Below, one piece after another: positions 12,300 through 21,539 of a stretch of DNA of 64,000 nt. The stretch covers positions 6,027,396 through 6,091,395 of the forward strand of contig NC_037267.1 of assembly GCF_000002425.4 (NCBI RefSeq), written 5' to 3'. A program made the translations under genes and the position numbers. The number at the start of each line of letters is the position of its first letter. The stretch's first letter is position 1. The notes beneath the pieces were generated by a model. The model was not told the origin of the DNA. It saw nothing but the letters and a program-made list of their open reading frames with translations, and did no database searches. The DNA comes from Physcomitrium patens (lineage: Eukaryota; Streptophyta; Bryopsida; Funariales; Funariaceae).

Positions 12300-13205
12300 A
12301 CTTAACTTCTACCAAATTGATCTTCAATTGGTTGTAAGTCAGTGTTTAAAACCAAAAAAAATGCAATAAGAAATGTTGTGAGATACAAATCTAGATTAAT
12401 TATTAAAGGCTACTCATAAGTTGTTGGAGTGGATTTCAATGAGATATTTGCTCCCATGGCCAAATTCACCACCATTAGAACTATAGTTGTAATTGAGGCA
12501 GCAATGGACTTAGAGATACATCAAATAGATATAAAAATCGCTTTCTTAAATAGAAATCTAAAAGAAGATATTTACATGGAGCAACTTCAAGGATTTATAG
12601 AAGAAAGCAAATAACATCTTGTTTGTAAGTTGGAGAAAGCCTTGTATGGGCTCAGGAAATCTCTAAGGGTATGGCACCAATATATTGATACATTCTTTGT
12701 GAATGAAGGATTTTTAAAGAATGAATCTGATCATTCTTTGTATGTAATGCAATCAACTGAGTTCAATTTGATTGTCATCTTCTATATTGATGATTTGATC
12801 ATCTTAATCAATACTATGAAGATGATGGATTGGTTGAAGGCAAAGTTAGAAAAAGAGTATCAGATGAGTGATTTGGAAGAGCTTCACTATTGTTTAGGAG
12901 TAGAATTTATGAGAGATTGTGCTAAAAAGACCATTATAATGAATCAAAGCAAGTACATTGATGAAGTATTGAAACAATTCAACATAGAAGAGTGTAAACC
13001 TATTGAAACACCTTTGGATGCCAATTTAAAGTTAATGAAGTTCACAAATGAAGAATTTATTAAAGTTGAAGGTGAAATACAAGGTGTTCTATATAAGACA
13101 GCAATGGATTTACTTATATATGCAATAGTTGGTACAAGGGTGGATCTTGTATATGCAGTGAGTGTTGTGAGTCAACACATGTCAAAGGTTGGACCAATCT
13201 ATTAG
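12300..13205 (+). pseudogene. Cop-B reverse transcriptase
   Basis: Two long open pieces (12429-12614 and 12630-13205) carry the Copia RT. Motifs include DFNEIFAPMAKFTTIR, VIEAAMDLEIHQIDIKIAFLN, KALYGLRKSLRVWHQ, and the catalytic box FYIDDLIIL near 12781-12807. A single stop separates the two pieces. The YxDD box is intact. The sequence groups with Cop-K, which has the same 'MDW(L/M)KA(K/I)LEKEY(Q/E)MSDL' stretch. Confidence 0.8.
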
Positions 13206-13768
13206 GCAACCATTAAAAAGATTATGAGATACTTAAAAGAAACTTTCCATTTCAAATTATGCCTTGGATGTAATAATATTAATTTGCCTGATTATTGTAA
13301 TGTAGATTGGACTAAAGATACAAATGATAAAAGATTAATAATGGCATATGTATTCTTTATTGGAATGGGAGCTATTTTATGGAATTATAAGAAACAACCA
13401 AAATTTGCAAGATCAACAATAGAGGTGGAGTACATGATAGCAAGCTATAATGCAATAGAAAGAATATGGCTAAAACAACTTTTAGAGGACATTGAAGTAT
13501 TATAAATGAAAGCAATTCCAATGGAGTGTGAAAATTAAAGATGTCTTATATTTACAAAGAATCCAAAGCATCATTCAAGGATCAAGCACATTGACATTCA
13601 ACATGACTTCATAAGAGAGAAGATTAAAATAGAAGTGATTAATATGAAGTATTGTGCAATAGAAGACATGCTTGCTGATTTGTTGTTAAAAGCATTAATA
13701 AAGGATAGACATTACATCTTCACAAAGGCATTAGAATTGAAAGATTTTGACTAATAACAAAGTAGAAG
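13206..13768 (+). pseudogene. Cop-B RNase H and 3' end of pol
   Basis: An open piece at 13224-13505 shows Copia RNase H motifs (DWTKDTNDKR, STIEVEYMIASYNAIERIWLKQLL). The C-terminal KHHSRIKHIDIQHDFIRE and DMLADLL stretches follow to about 13745. Next to the 3' LTR lies a purine-rich tract, 'aacaaagtagaag', which is the likely polypurine tract (13756-13768). Cop-K has 'agcaaagtaggag' at the same place. Confidence 0.75.
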
Positions 13769-14108
13769 TGTTAAAGTATAGAAATAAATGTAGAAGTAGA
13801 ATAAGTAATAGTGTAGAAAATATTATTTTAGGTAAGTTGTCATTGGTTAAAAGATTAGCTCTTGATATGTAAGAAGGTCAAGAAATAAAGTAGATGAACG
13901 GACCAAGGATCTTAAGAGGATAAAAAAAAAAGCTAAAAGCATATTTTTATAGTAGATAAAATAATATACATAGTCTCAATAGAATATTGGATGGATGTAT
14001 TTATCTAAGGATAGAAGTTGTCCATTAAGATAGCAACCACCACCTACAAGTAACAAGTGTTGGAAATGAAAGACATCTTATTCCATATTCTCTTTGTATG
14101 CAACCTTG
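13769..14108 (+). repeat. Cop-B 3' LTR, first part
   Basis: Starts TGTTAAAGTATAG and matches 7859 onward. It is broken at 14108 by CV-A and continues at 20277-20319. The total, 340 plus 43 bp, equals the 383 bp of the 5' LTR. Confidence 0.85.
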
Positions 14109-14541
14109 TGTCACGGACACAAAATACAGACTTGAAATCTAACAAGAAGTTCAAGAAGAAGTGGCAGAACTAGATTAAACAGATGAGTACAAGAACAACA
14201 CCAGAAAGGTGAGCTAGAACTCCAAGAGATGTGTTGTCGAGACTGAAGAACCCTTCAGCCTCGACTCCTATATATACTACTGAATAGGAAGCTTCTCGAG
14301 CTACTTCCGCTAACTAGGATGCTTCTCCAACAACTTCTACTAATTAGGAAACTTCTCGAGCAACTTTCTAGAATCTATCAAAATATTCTAGAACCTTCTA
14401 AGAATATTCTAGAACCTTCTAACAGAATCTTTAGAGAATATTCTAAGAATCTTCTAGAACCTTTTATAGGAATCTTTAGAGAATCTTTAGAGAATATTCT
14501 AGAAGAATATTCGAAGAATCTTCCAATGTATGTCCATGACA
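14109..14541 (-). repeat. CV-A 3' LTR
   Basis: 433 bp, TGTCAC...CATGACA. Compared with the 5' LTR it has an 8-bp difference near 14155-14165 and a few substitutions. It contains the same heat-shock-element cluster (14381-14523) and TATA motif (14268-14277) as its partner. Confidence 0.92.
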
Positions 14542-14556
14542 TCACCTCCTCTTTTA
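14542..14556 (-). other. CV-A polypurine tract
   Basis: On the minus strand 'aaaagaggaggtga' abuts the 3' LTR. This is the standard position of the plus-strand primer in an LTR retrotransposon. Confidence 0.75.
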
Positions 14557-14591
14557 ACTTCGAGGTCTCCGAGAAGCAATGTTGTTATCAA

Positions 14592-14939
14592 TCAATACCA
14601 ACAAAAGAAAATGAAAATCTGTCGCATCACATCCGCTATGAATTCCAATTGTTGTTCGCGAGGCAAATGATTCATCGGCCCTTGGAGCCAACGGTAGTGA
14701 CCAACACCTTCAATCTTTGACCAAGCGTGGACTTCTGTGTCTTCATTGTGAAACTGTCCTCCAAACACACCTTCTGGCTGACCGTCGTAGGCAGGCTCGA
14801 CCTCAAATACAATTACTAGCGATCTGTTGCTCGGTATCCTCCGACATCGTCGTGGTGCAGGCGGTTCTTCATCTTGCGGTCGTCTTCGTGAGCTAGTCGC
14901 TTGAGATGACATAACAAGTGTAGTATCTTGACTATCCAT
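14592..14939 (-). CDS. CV-A extra ORF (ORF3), 115 aa, function unknown
   Basis: An uninterrupted ATG-to-stop frame lies between the end of pol (15066) and the 3' LTR, in sense with the element. The N-terminal third is polar, with a basic Arg/Pro stretch (SRRRPQDEEPPAPRRCRR). The rest looks like a folded domain (VIVFEVEPAYDGQPEGVFGG, then WSKIEGVGHYRWLQGP, then an amphipathic end). I do not recognise the family. It has no obvious signal peptide or membrane segment, so it does not look like an envelope protein. It is intact while gag-pol has four stops. CV-C has only about 70 bp here and lacks the ORF. The segment lies between two polypurine tracts (15020-15034 and 14542-14556), which suggests a captured cassette. 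It could be spurious. Confidence 0.5.
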   Translation of the reverse strand: MDSQDTTLVMSSQATSSRRRPQDEEPPAPRRCRRIPSNRSLVIVFEVEPAYDGQPEGVFGGQFHNEDTEVHAWSKIEGVGHYRWLQGPMNHLPREQQLEFIADVMRQIFIFFCWY

Positions 14940-15019
14940 GTCTAAAGGCTAAAATGATGAGAGCAAACTATAGTTGCTAACAAAGTTCTACACTATCGAA
15001 CTATGGGTTTTAGAGGTGC

Positions 15020-15034
15020 CCTCCTCCTTTTTTA
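15020..15034 (-). other. Second, internal polypurine tract of CV-A
   Basis: The minus strand reads 'aaaaaaggaggaggg' about 30 bp downstream of the pol stop codon. The equivalent place in CV-C ('agaagaaggagtaa') directly abuts its 3' LTR. This suggests it was the original 3' polypurine tract and that the following roughly 480 bp were added later. Confidence 0.5.
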
Positions 15035-15065
15035 TGCTACTTGATGAGCAAGCTTCAACAAGAAG

Positions 15066-16253
15066 CTATCGTTGAATCGGCTTAGGTTTATGAGGATATC
15101 GTTGATGAAATTCTTGTACCTTTTTTGGCGCATTGGCAAGATTTTCGGCACGCTCCCACGTTCGTTCATTGATGTCGTATCCACTCCAATGCACTAAATA
15201 TTCCAATTTTCTCCTATTACGCCGTGAATCTAGTACCTTTTCTACCTCGTATTCCTCATGGTTTTCAATTTCGATACTTGGTGGCAGACTTTGTACTCTT
15301 TGGAGAAAAGCTGACTCTCGATAAGGTTCCAACAAAGACACGTGAAAGACTGGATGTACCTTCATAGTAGCTGGTAATTCCAGACGATATGCCACCGGAT
15401 TGATCTGCTTCCCGATAAAAAATGGCCCTAATCTCCGATAGTCCAATTTGTCACATGGCCGCTTGGTCTTGATATTTTGTCGAAGAAGCCATACTTTACT
15501 TCCAACTTTAAAAGTAGGCGCCTCATTTCGATATTTATCTGCAGATGCCTTGTAACTCTCTTGGGTAGATTGCAATTGAAGCTTCAACGTCGCTTGAAGC
15601 TCCGATAGTTGCTTCACAAATCCTTCAGCTGCTGGGTTGTTATTTGCTGAAGAACTCAATAAATCGAGCTTGGGGTGGTATCCGTAGTTGGAGAAGAATG
15701 GTGTTTGTTGAGTTGACGCATGAAGAGTGTTGTTGTATGCGAACTCAGCAAGCGGTAGATATGGAGTCCAATTGTCTTGTTGATAGTTGATGGTGCATCG
15801 TAAATATTGCTTCAAAACTTGATTCACCCGCTCCATTTGACCGTCAGTTTGAGGATGAAAAGCCGAAGAGAGCTTAATATCCACCTTCAATATCTCAAAG
15901 AGGGACCTCCAAAACTTGGATACAAACTGAGTACCTCGATCCAACACAATATCATCTGATAGGCCATGATAACGATATATGTTATCAAGAAAGAGTCTTG
16001 CGGTGTCTTCACTTGACGATGTTTTCTTGCAAGGCACAAAATGCGCCATCTTTGTAAATCGATCCACCACAACAAAGATGCTGTCAAATGAATTCGATGG
16101 CGGTAGGTCCGTAATGAAGTCCATAGAAACTGAAGACCATGGTCGATGCGGAATAGACAATGGCTGGAGAAGTCCATATGGACGATGTCGAGGGATCTTG
16201 GATCTTGAACAAACATCACAAGAAAGGACAAATTCCTTCACATCCTTCCACAT
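15066..16253 (-). pseudogene. CV-A integrase with C-terminal chromodomain (3' part of pol)
   Basis: An open frame of 395 codons in the same frame as RT, separated from it only by TGA at 16272-16274. The HHCC zinc domain straddles the stop (HDFPAAGHFGF before it, C12 and C15 after it). The DDE catalytic triad is complete: D45 in SMDFITDLP, D105 in LDRGTQF and E141 in QMERVNQ, 35 residues between the last two as in active integrases. The GPF-type C-terminal module is RRLGPFFIGKQINP (about 273-286). The chromodomain (334-382) reads EYEVEKVLDSRRNRRKLEYL, then VHWSGYDINERTWE, with aromatic cage positions present. In known chromoviruses this domain binds histone marks and guides integration. The true stop is at 15066-15068. 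Confidence 0.92.
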
Positions 16254-16271
16254 TTGGGGCCACCAAAAATC

Positions 16272-17879
16272 TCATGAAATGAGCTCCAAAGTCTTGTTGA
16301 ATCCAAAATGTCCCGCAGCTGGAAAGTCGTGGCAAGATTGAAGTACTCGGAGTCGAGTTGGTCCTTTTGGGATATACAACTGCTCCTCAAAATACAGAAG
16401 ATCTCCCTCCACCTTAAACTTGTCATTATCGACACGTTGTTTGATGTCAAGAGCTATAGAATCCTCAATGGTCGCAGTACGTACCTCGCTGAGGAAGCCG
16501 TCATCGATAGTTGCAACAGTAGCAAAAATCCTAAATTTTTCTGGTTTCAACAATGTTGTACATTGTTGATCAAACGCTGCTTCTCCAGCCTTTGGCGCAA
16601 GATACGATCTCCTCGATAATACGTCAGATAATCCTTGCTGTTTTCCAGGGCGGTAGGTGATAATAAAGTCAAATCGTGATAGAGACATATTCCATCGAGC
16701 TTGACGACGATTCAAAATTCGAACTGTCATGAAGTACTCCAAATTCTTGTGGTCCGTATAAACAGTCACTGGATGTGCAACTCCTTCGAGGAAGTGACGC
16801 CACTCTTGGAAGGCATCCACTATAGCAAGCAGTTCTTTGTCATGGATCTCGTAGTTGATCTCAGCAGCAGAGAACTTCCGTGAATAGAACGCAACTGGGT
16901 GAAGCTTCTTGTCTATGCCCATCTGTGAAAGCACAGCTCCCAAAGCAAAATCTGAAGCATCGGTCTCTAAATAGAAAGCCTTTGTAAAGTCAGGGTGTAT
17001 CAAGATTGGAGCCGTAGTGAATGCCGTCTTGAGATCTTGAAATGCTTTTGCTACTTGTGATCCCCATTCGAGCTTGTCTTTGCTTGTTAGACGCGTGAGT
17101 GGTGCAGCAACTTGAGAATAATTCTTGATGAAGATCCGATAGAAGTTAGCAAATCCAAGAAAACACTGAACATCTCTAACCGTCTTCGGAACTTTCCAAG
17201 ATATAATTGCTTCTACCTTTTTTGGATCCATCTTCAAGCCCTCTGTAGTCGCAATGAAACCCAAAAATTCCATCTCATTCTGGTGAAATTGACACTTCTC
17301 CAACTTGGCGTAGAGTCCTCGTTCGCGTAGTTTTTCAAGAACCAAACAAACGTGCTTCTCATGTTCTTCTTCATTCTTGGAAAATATCAAAATATCATCC
17401 AGATAGATGACAACAAAGTCATCGAGGTACTCCCGAAAGATGTCATTCATCATATGCTGAAAGACCGCTGGAGCATTGGTAAGACCAAAAGGCATGACAT
17501 TGTACTCAAAATGGCCATACCTTGTACGAAAGGCTGTCTTCCATTCATCTCCTTCTTTGATTCGCACAAGGTTGTAGGCTCCTCTTAAATCAATCTCTGT
17601 AAAAATCCTTGTACGTCCAAGTTGATCTAAGAGGCCGGAGATCAAAGGTAAGGGATAGCGATTTTTCTTGGTCACCTTGTTGAGTCCTCGGTAGTCCACG
17701 CACATCCGCAGTGAGCCATCCTTTTTCTTCACGAATAGGATTGGTGCTCCAGCTGGCGACTTTGAATGTCGAATAAAATTCTTGGCTAGATTCTCATCGA
17801 TGTACTTCCGCAATTCTGCCAACTCTGTCTGCGATAGGTTGTATATTGGACCAAAAGGTGGTTGCGCTCCTTCCTCCAA
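16272..17879 (-). pseudogene. CV-A reverse transcriptase and RNase H (middle of pol)
   Basis: A 535-codon open stretch. RT motifs: KKKDGSLRMCVDYRGLNKVT (51-70), EIDLRGAYNLVRI (95-107), MPFGLTNAPAVFQHMMN (129-145), catalytic box YLDDIL (159-164), and KCQFHQNEMEFLGF further on. RNase H begins at about residue 305 with ETDASDFALGAVLSQ and continues with INYEIHDKELLAIVDAFQEW and YTDHKNLEYF. The start of the stretch is not a real start codon: the same frame continues upstream into protease across TAG 17928-17930. The end is TGA 16272-16274 inside the integrase zinc domain, where CGA (Arg) is the likely original codon. Confidence 0.93.
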
Positions 17880-17927
17880 GTCTATGGCGCAATCATATGG
17901 TCGATGTTCTGGCAGTATATCGGCGTT

Positions 17928-18590
17928 CTACTTCTGAAACACGTCTTCAAAATCCCTATATTGCTCTGGTATATTCGATGTTGAGATATTCTCGTCGCTA
18001 GTTGGAGCTGCATAAATGACAAATGGTGCGCCTTCCTTGGACGATCTTAGGAACGCTCTCGCTCCAATAAACATGGATTTCTTCATGTAGGTTCTACCAA
18101 CAGGTTTATTATTATTTTTTTCAGGAAATGTTATCCTTCGTAGCCTCCAATCAATGGACGGATTATGATCTTCTAACCAAGAAAGACCAAGGATAACAGG
18201 GCTTGATGGGGTTCTAATAATATTAAAAACAACGTGACTACTATGGTCCTTAAACACCACTTCTATAGGTTCTGATTCGTGGGTAACGTTGCCTGACAAT
18301 AAGGGTCGTCCATCTATCACCTCTACGTGAACAGGTTTGGACTTCTGTACTAAACGGATCTTGTGGCGTTTAGCAAACTCTTCATCTAAAAAATAAGTAG
18401 ATGCCCCCGAATCCAATAAAGCTAAAGTTTTTTGTTTTTGAGGGCCCAAAAACAAATGAATTGTAAAACAACGGGCAGGTTGGACAGAGAAGGAGGAACC
18501 TGATTGTTGTCGTGATATTAGATTGTCCAGCCGCACGGTTCCTACTGTGGCTGGGCGTCGTCGTTTTCCGGAATCATCGCACTTCTAGTC
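17928..18590 (-). pseudogene. CV-A retropepsin-like protease (5' part of pol)
   Basis: This frame is shared with RT and is offset by -1 from gag. The active-site motif LLDSGAST (near 18410) is intact. VEVIDGRPL and a C-terminal VILGLSWL flap-proximal motif follow. The frame is open upstream to about 18582, past the gag stop near 18541, so the two overlap by some 40 nt. The 18536 position is only the first GTG-type start in the frame. The frame ends with TAG 17928-17930 between FQK and N, probably once CAG. Confidence 0.85.
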
Positions 18591-19543
18591 TTGACAGGGT
18601 GCCAATTTTGCTTCTTTGGGCAATTTCCAACCTTGTGACCTTCTTCTCCACAGTACAAACATAACCCTTCCTCCATACGCCGTTTCTTCTCTGTTGGAGT
18701 AAGAGATCAGACATGCGTCGTGTCGATTTGCATGTCTGTTGCCTCCGAATGTGAGTTTAAGCTATTTGCAGACATAGTCACGTCGTAACGAGTCATTTGG
18801 TGTCTTGGACGTTGGTCTTGGCGACGCTGGAATAGGCAGTTGTCACACTTTGCAGCTTGGCTAATGGCTTCGTTGAGCGTTTGAGGATCAGGAAGAGATA
18901 ACAGCAAGTCCTTCACATCATCCTTCAAGCCCCAATAAAACTGACTCACCAACGCCTCTTCACCCCAATTAATGTCACTTGCCAATTTTCTGAAATCCGA
19001 GGCATAGACTGATGCAGAGCGTGTTCCTTGTCGTAGCGATCGGATCTTTGTTGTAGCCCATCGAACTTTATCATGCTCGCCAAATGCCTCTACAAACGCC
19101 TCCAAGAACGTTTCAAAGTTGCTCAGGATTGGCGATCGCTTCTCGAACAAGGGAGTAAACCAAGACAGGGCTTGTGCTGTAAGCAAGGTTCCAACAAGCC
19201 CAACACGCGCTTCCTCCGTCGGATAACGTTCGGGCTGTAAAATTGTTATCAACCTGATTTGGTTGACAAAACCTCGAAACTTGGAACGAGTTCCATCAAA
19301 CTTATCCGGAAGACTAACTCGAGGCTCCTTTCGTTATAGGACTACTCGATCTTGTTGAACTGAAGGTAGAACTGCTTCTTCTGGCGCAGAAGTTTGAGGC
19401 TGATATGCTTTAGATGGCGCTATCCCAGATGCTCCATTGTTATGGAGTCCTACCATGACTCCTTCGATCTCTGTTGTCCTATGTGACAATGAGGCAAGAG
19501 CATTTATGATGGCGTCTAGTTTGGATTCCAAACTTTCAGCCAT
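18541..19543 (-). pseudogene. CV-A gag
   Basis: The ATG at 19543 starts MAESLESKLDAIINALASLS. The frame continues, with TAA at 19334-19336 (between VVL and RKEP) and TGA at 18707-18709, into the zinc knuckle. The central part (19252-18760) is a Ty3-type gag domain (SLPDKFDGTRSKFRGFVNQ before it, then ALSWFTPLFEKRSP and FEAFGEHDK-like motifs). The CCHC zinc knuckle CLYCGEEGHKVGNC lies at 18621-18662 and is intact. The frame ends near 18541, where protease takes over in the -1 frame. Both internal stops are explained by CAA-to-TAA and CGA-to-TGA changes. Confidence 0.88.
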
Positions 19544-19811
19544 ATTAACGTCTTAACCTTCGGCTAACCTTCAGAAAGAAGAAAAAAGAGTTTTGACAAG
19601 AGGACAATATTGGTTCAGAGGAGAGTACTCCGCAACCTCTAAAACGCCTTAAGACTCCAAGATGAGGGGTAATCCACTCTCTCCAAGAAGAATAAGGCTC
19701 CAATATTGAGAAAGAAGAGATATCAGTTTAGAGGAGGGTAATCCACAACCTCTAAAACACTAGCACACCTTCAAGAAGAGGGGTAATCCACTCTCTAACA
19801 AGAAGGAACTA

Positions 19812-19823
19812 GCTCTGATACCA
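19812..19823 (-). other. CV-A primer-binding site, initiator tRNA-Met
   Basis: The minus strand reads TGGTATCAGAGC, the exact complement of the 3' end of plant initiator tRNA-Met. It lies 23 bp inside the LTR boundary given by the TSD and the second LTR, which is further than the usual 0-5 bp. Confidence 0.8.
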
Positions 19824-19997
19824 GTGAAAATGCAGTCTCGACAAACTGTCACAGATACAAAATACAGACAAGAAAATTAGACAAGAAGTTCAAGAAGAAC
19901 TGGATTAATCAGATGAGTACAAGAACAACACCAGAAAGGTGAGCTAGAATTCCAAGAGATGTGTTGTCGAGACTGAAGAACCCTTCAGCCTCGACTC

Positions 19998-20007
19998 CTA
20001 TATATAC
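19998..20007 (-). promoter_or_regulatory. TATA box of the CV-A 5' LTR
   Basis: The minus strand reads TATATATAGG within 'agtagtatatataggagtc'. It is the only strong TATA motif in the LTR and lies about 100 bp downstream of the heat-shock-element cluster. Transcription would be expected to start about 30 bp further, near 19965-19970. The same motif is at 14268-14277 in the 3' LTR. Confidence 0.7.
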
Positions 20008-20110
20008 TACTGAATAGGAAGCTTCTCGAGCTACTTCCGCTAACTAGGACGCTTCTCCAACAACTTCTACTAATGAGAAAACTTCTCGAGCAACTTCCTA
20101 GAATCTATCA

Positions 20111-20253
20111 GAATATTCTAGAACCTTCTAAGAATATTCTAGAACCTTCTAACAGAATCTTTAGAGAATATTCTAAGAATCTTCTAGAACCTTTTATAGG
20201 AATCTTTAGAGAATCTTTAGAGAATATTCTAGAAGAATATTCGAAGAATCTTC
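20111..20253 (-). promoter_or_regulatory. Heat-shock-element cluster in CV-A U3
   Basis: Alternating GAA and TTC blocks with 2-bp spacing, the binding pattern for heat-shock transcription factor trimers. Two identical four-block arrays, GAATATTCTAGAACCTTC, lie at 20111-20128 and 20132-20149. A further array (GAAtcTTCtaGAA) is at 20177-20189. Another is at 20222-20234, continuing with GAAtaTTC at 20235-20242 and GAAtcTTC at 20246-20253. The cluster lies upstream of the TATA box in element sense. It is repeated at 14381-14523 in the other LTR. Older relatives keep only weak traces (for example TTCTTAGAAGCTTC near 39900). Confidence 0.75.
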
Positions 20254-20276
20254 CAATGTATGTCCATGACACCTTG

Positions 20277-20319
20277 TTGATACTAAATGTTGTGATCTCA
20301 TAATGCTTATTCTTCAATA
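20277..20319 (+). repeat. Cop-B 3' LTR, second part
   Basis: 43 bp after the CV-A TSD, matching 8199-8241 of the 5' LTR and ending CTTCAATA. It is followed by the right TSD atatt. Confidence 0.8.
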
Positions 20320-20324
20320 ATATT

Positions 20325-20683
20325 TATATTTTTTAAAAAAATATCTTGATAATCTTGGTATTGGCTAAGAATGCTACTTGAAATCTTTTCTCCATGAACA
20401 ATAGATATGGCATATATAATAAATAAGACTTAACTTATTACAAAAATCTTCAGAATTTTGATCGTGTTCCATCAAACTTCACAGGCATACTAATCCTTTC
20501 CTCTCTTATACTTATAAAAGTAAGACTTTATGAATTTGTTATGAAGTTGATCTACTTACTTACTTCAACTATATAATTTTTTAGCATAAATTCTAGACTT
20601 TTTTTATATGTATAGAAATAGTACCTCTATAATTTATGTTAGAAATATGTGAGATTTTTACTCTTAGAATGTTGATAAGCTTG
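20325..20683 (-). pseudogene. CV-E: protease end joined to gag fragment
   Basis: The minus strand at 20325-20425 matches the end of the chromovirus protease. Immediately after, 20430-20520 matches gag (the KFDGTR region; compare 40640-40690 in CV-C). Most of gag and the first part of protease are therefore deleted. The sequence is cut at 20683 by Gyp-D (TSD gcttg) and resumes at 28083. Confidence 0.65.
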
Positions 20684-21446
20684 TGTGATTGATCGTTTTA
20701 CTTATTCCAAATTAATCTAATGGAAATAAATCATATAGGAGGATTCGAACATGGAGAATGACTAGTTGCTTAAGCGTTCATGTTAGGGTCACACAATCAA
20801 TTACCTCTTGAATGTATCATCTCTATTTCTAATATCTGAACACACAAAGAAACTATAATCTCCTCCTTCACCTTATCGGTCTCTTCCTTACAACAATTCA
20901 ATCATATCAATAACTGCTATTTCCACCAATATATTCACCCTCATAATCTCCAACTGTAATATTGTGCCCTCATAGCTTTCACCACACAATTACCATCATT
21001 CCAATCACTGGAATTCTTCACATAGAACTGCCATTCACATTACGGTGTTTCACACAAACACATACTCATTCTCTCTGCTAAACTACAATCAGATTTTAGC
21101 ATTCAATCTTTCTTCTTCTGAAATAATACCAATCACATTTCCATTCCATAATTCACTTCACAATATTCAGCAACTCTCAATCTTCTTATTCAAAAAAAAT
21201 AACAAACAAAAGAAAAGAGGTAGTACCAAGCTTACCCCGGCTCACAACTATCACAACGATGGCACCCTAATTAACTTCTACAATTTCTATATACTTTCCC
21301 CTGATTCTCCACATTCTAACCGTAATTCTATAATTAACCACTTTTAAGAACTAAATCACTCATCCATCTTCCTGAATTTCCTATTTTATGGACTATTAAT
21401 ATATTTTACTAATATCTTTCAAAAATGAATTAATATCTGTTCTACA
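20684..21446 (-). repeat. Gyp-D 3' LTR
   Basis: TGTGATTGATCG...CTGTTCTACA on the plus strand, closely matching 27319-28082. Two small ORFs within it are shadows. A polypurine tract (minus strand, ...ggagtggggcta) adjoins at 21447-21458. Confidence 0.85.
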
Positions 21447-21539
21447 TAGCCCCACTCCTATCTATGCAGCGTCCTCACAAACACTCAATTGATTCCTATC
21501 GTAAAATTATCTAACAAATCTCCACAAAATTATTAGTTC

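Larger units (their letters stand above)
14109..20271 (-). mobile_element. CV-A: near-complete chromodomain Ty3/Gypsy retrotransposon (chromovirus)
   Basis: A 6.16-kb element on the minus strand with 433-bp and 425-bp LTRs (14109-14541, 19847-20271). Both start TGTCAC and end CATGACA, and a perfect 5-bp TSD ccttg lies at 14104-14108 and 20272-20276. Order in its own sense: 5' LTR, initiator-Met primer site, gag with CCHC knuckle, protease, RT, RNase H, integrase with chromodomain, extra ORF, 3' LTR. It is much less AT-rich than its surroundings and the LTRs are nearly identical, so it is the youngest layer. Only four premature stops break gag-pol. CV-C, CV-E, CV-G and CV-I are older relatives. 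Chromoviruses with this type of chromodomain are known from fungi and from mosses and lycophytes; placing it in a named clade needs a tree. Confidence 0.93.
19847..20271 (-). repeat. CV-A 5' LTR
   Basis: 425 bp. In element sense it runs U3 (with heat-shock elements), TATA box, R and U5. TGTC/GACA termini. The flanking TSD is ccttg at 20272-20276. As the 5' copy this is the promoter of the element. Confidence 0.92.
7859..20319 (+). mobile_element. Cop-B: Ty1/Copia LTR retrotransposon, interrupted by two later insertions
   Basis: Two 383-bp LTRs (7859-8241, and 13769-14108 plus 20277-20319) flank gag, protease, integrase, RT and RNase H in Copia order. The TSD is atacc (7854-7858) against atatt (20320-20324), two C-to-T differences. 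Both LTRs begin TRTTAAA and end TTCAATA. A solo H-LTR (9461-10734) lies in gag, and CV-A (14109-20271) lies in the 3' LTR. With those two removed, the element is about 5 kb. Coding regions contain several stops and frameshifts, so it is inactive. It was inserted into CV-E. Confidence 0.85.

Noticed and set aside
16308..17588. Plus-strand ORFs of 60-103 codons within CV-A pol
   Set aside because: They are antisense shadows of the RT-integrase frame.
20108..20317. Opposing ORFs over the repeated GAA/TTC region of the CV-A LTR
   Set aside because: The symmetrical heat-shock-element repeats create open frames in both strands. The same happens at 14319-14720.
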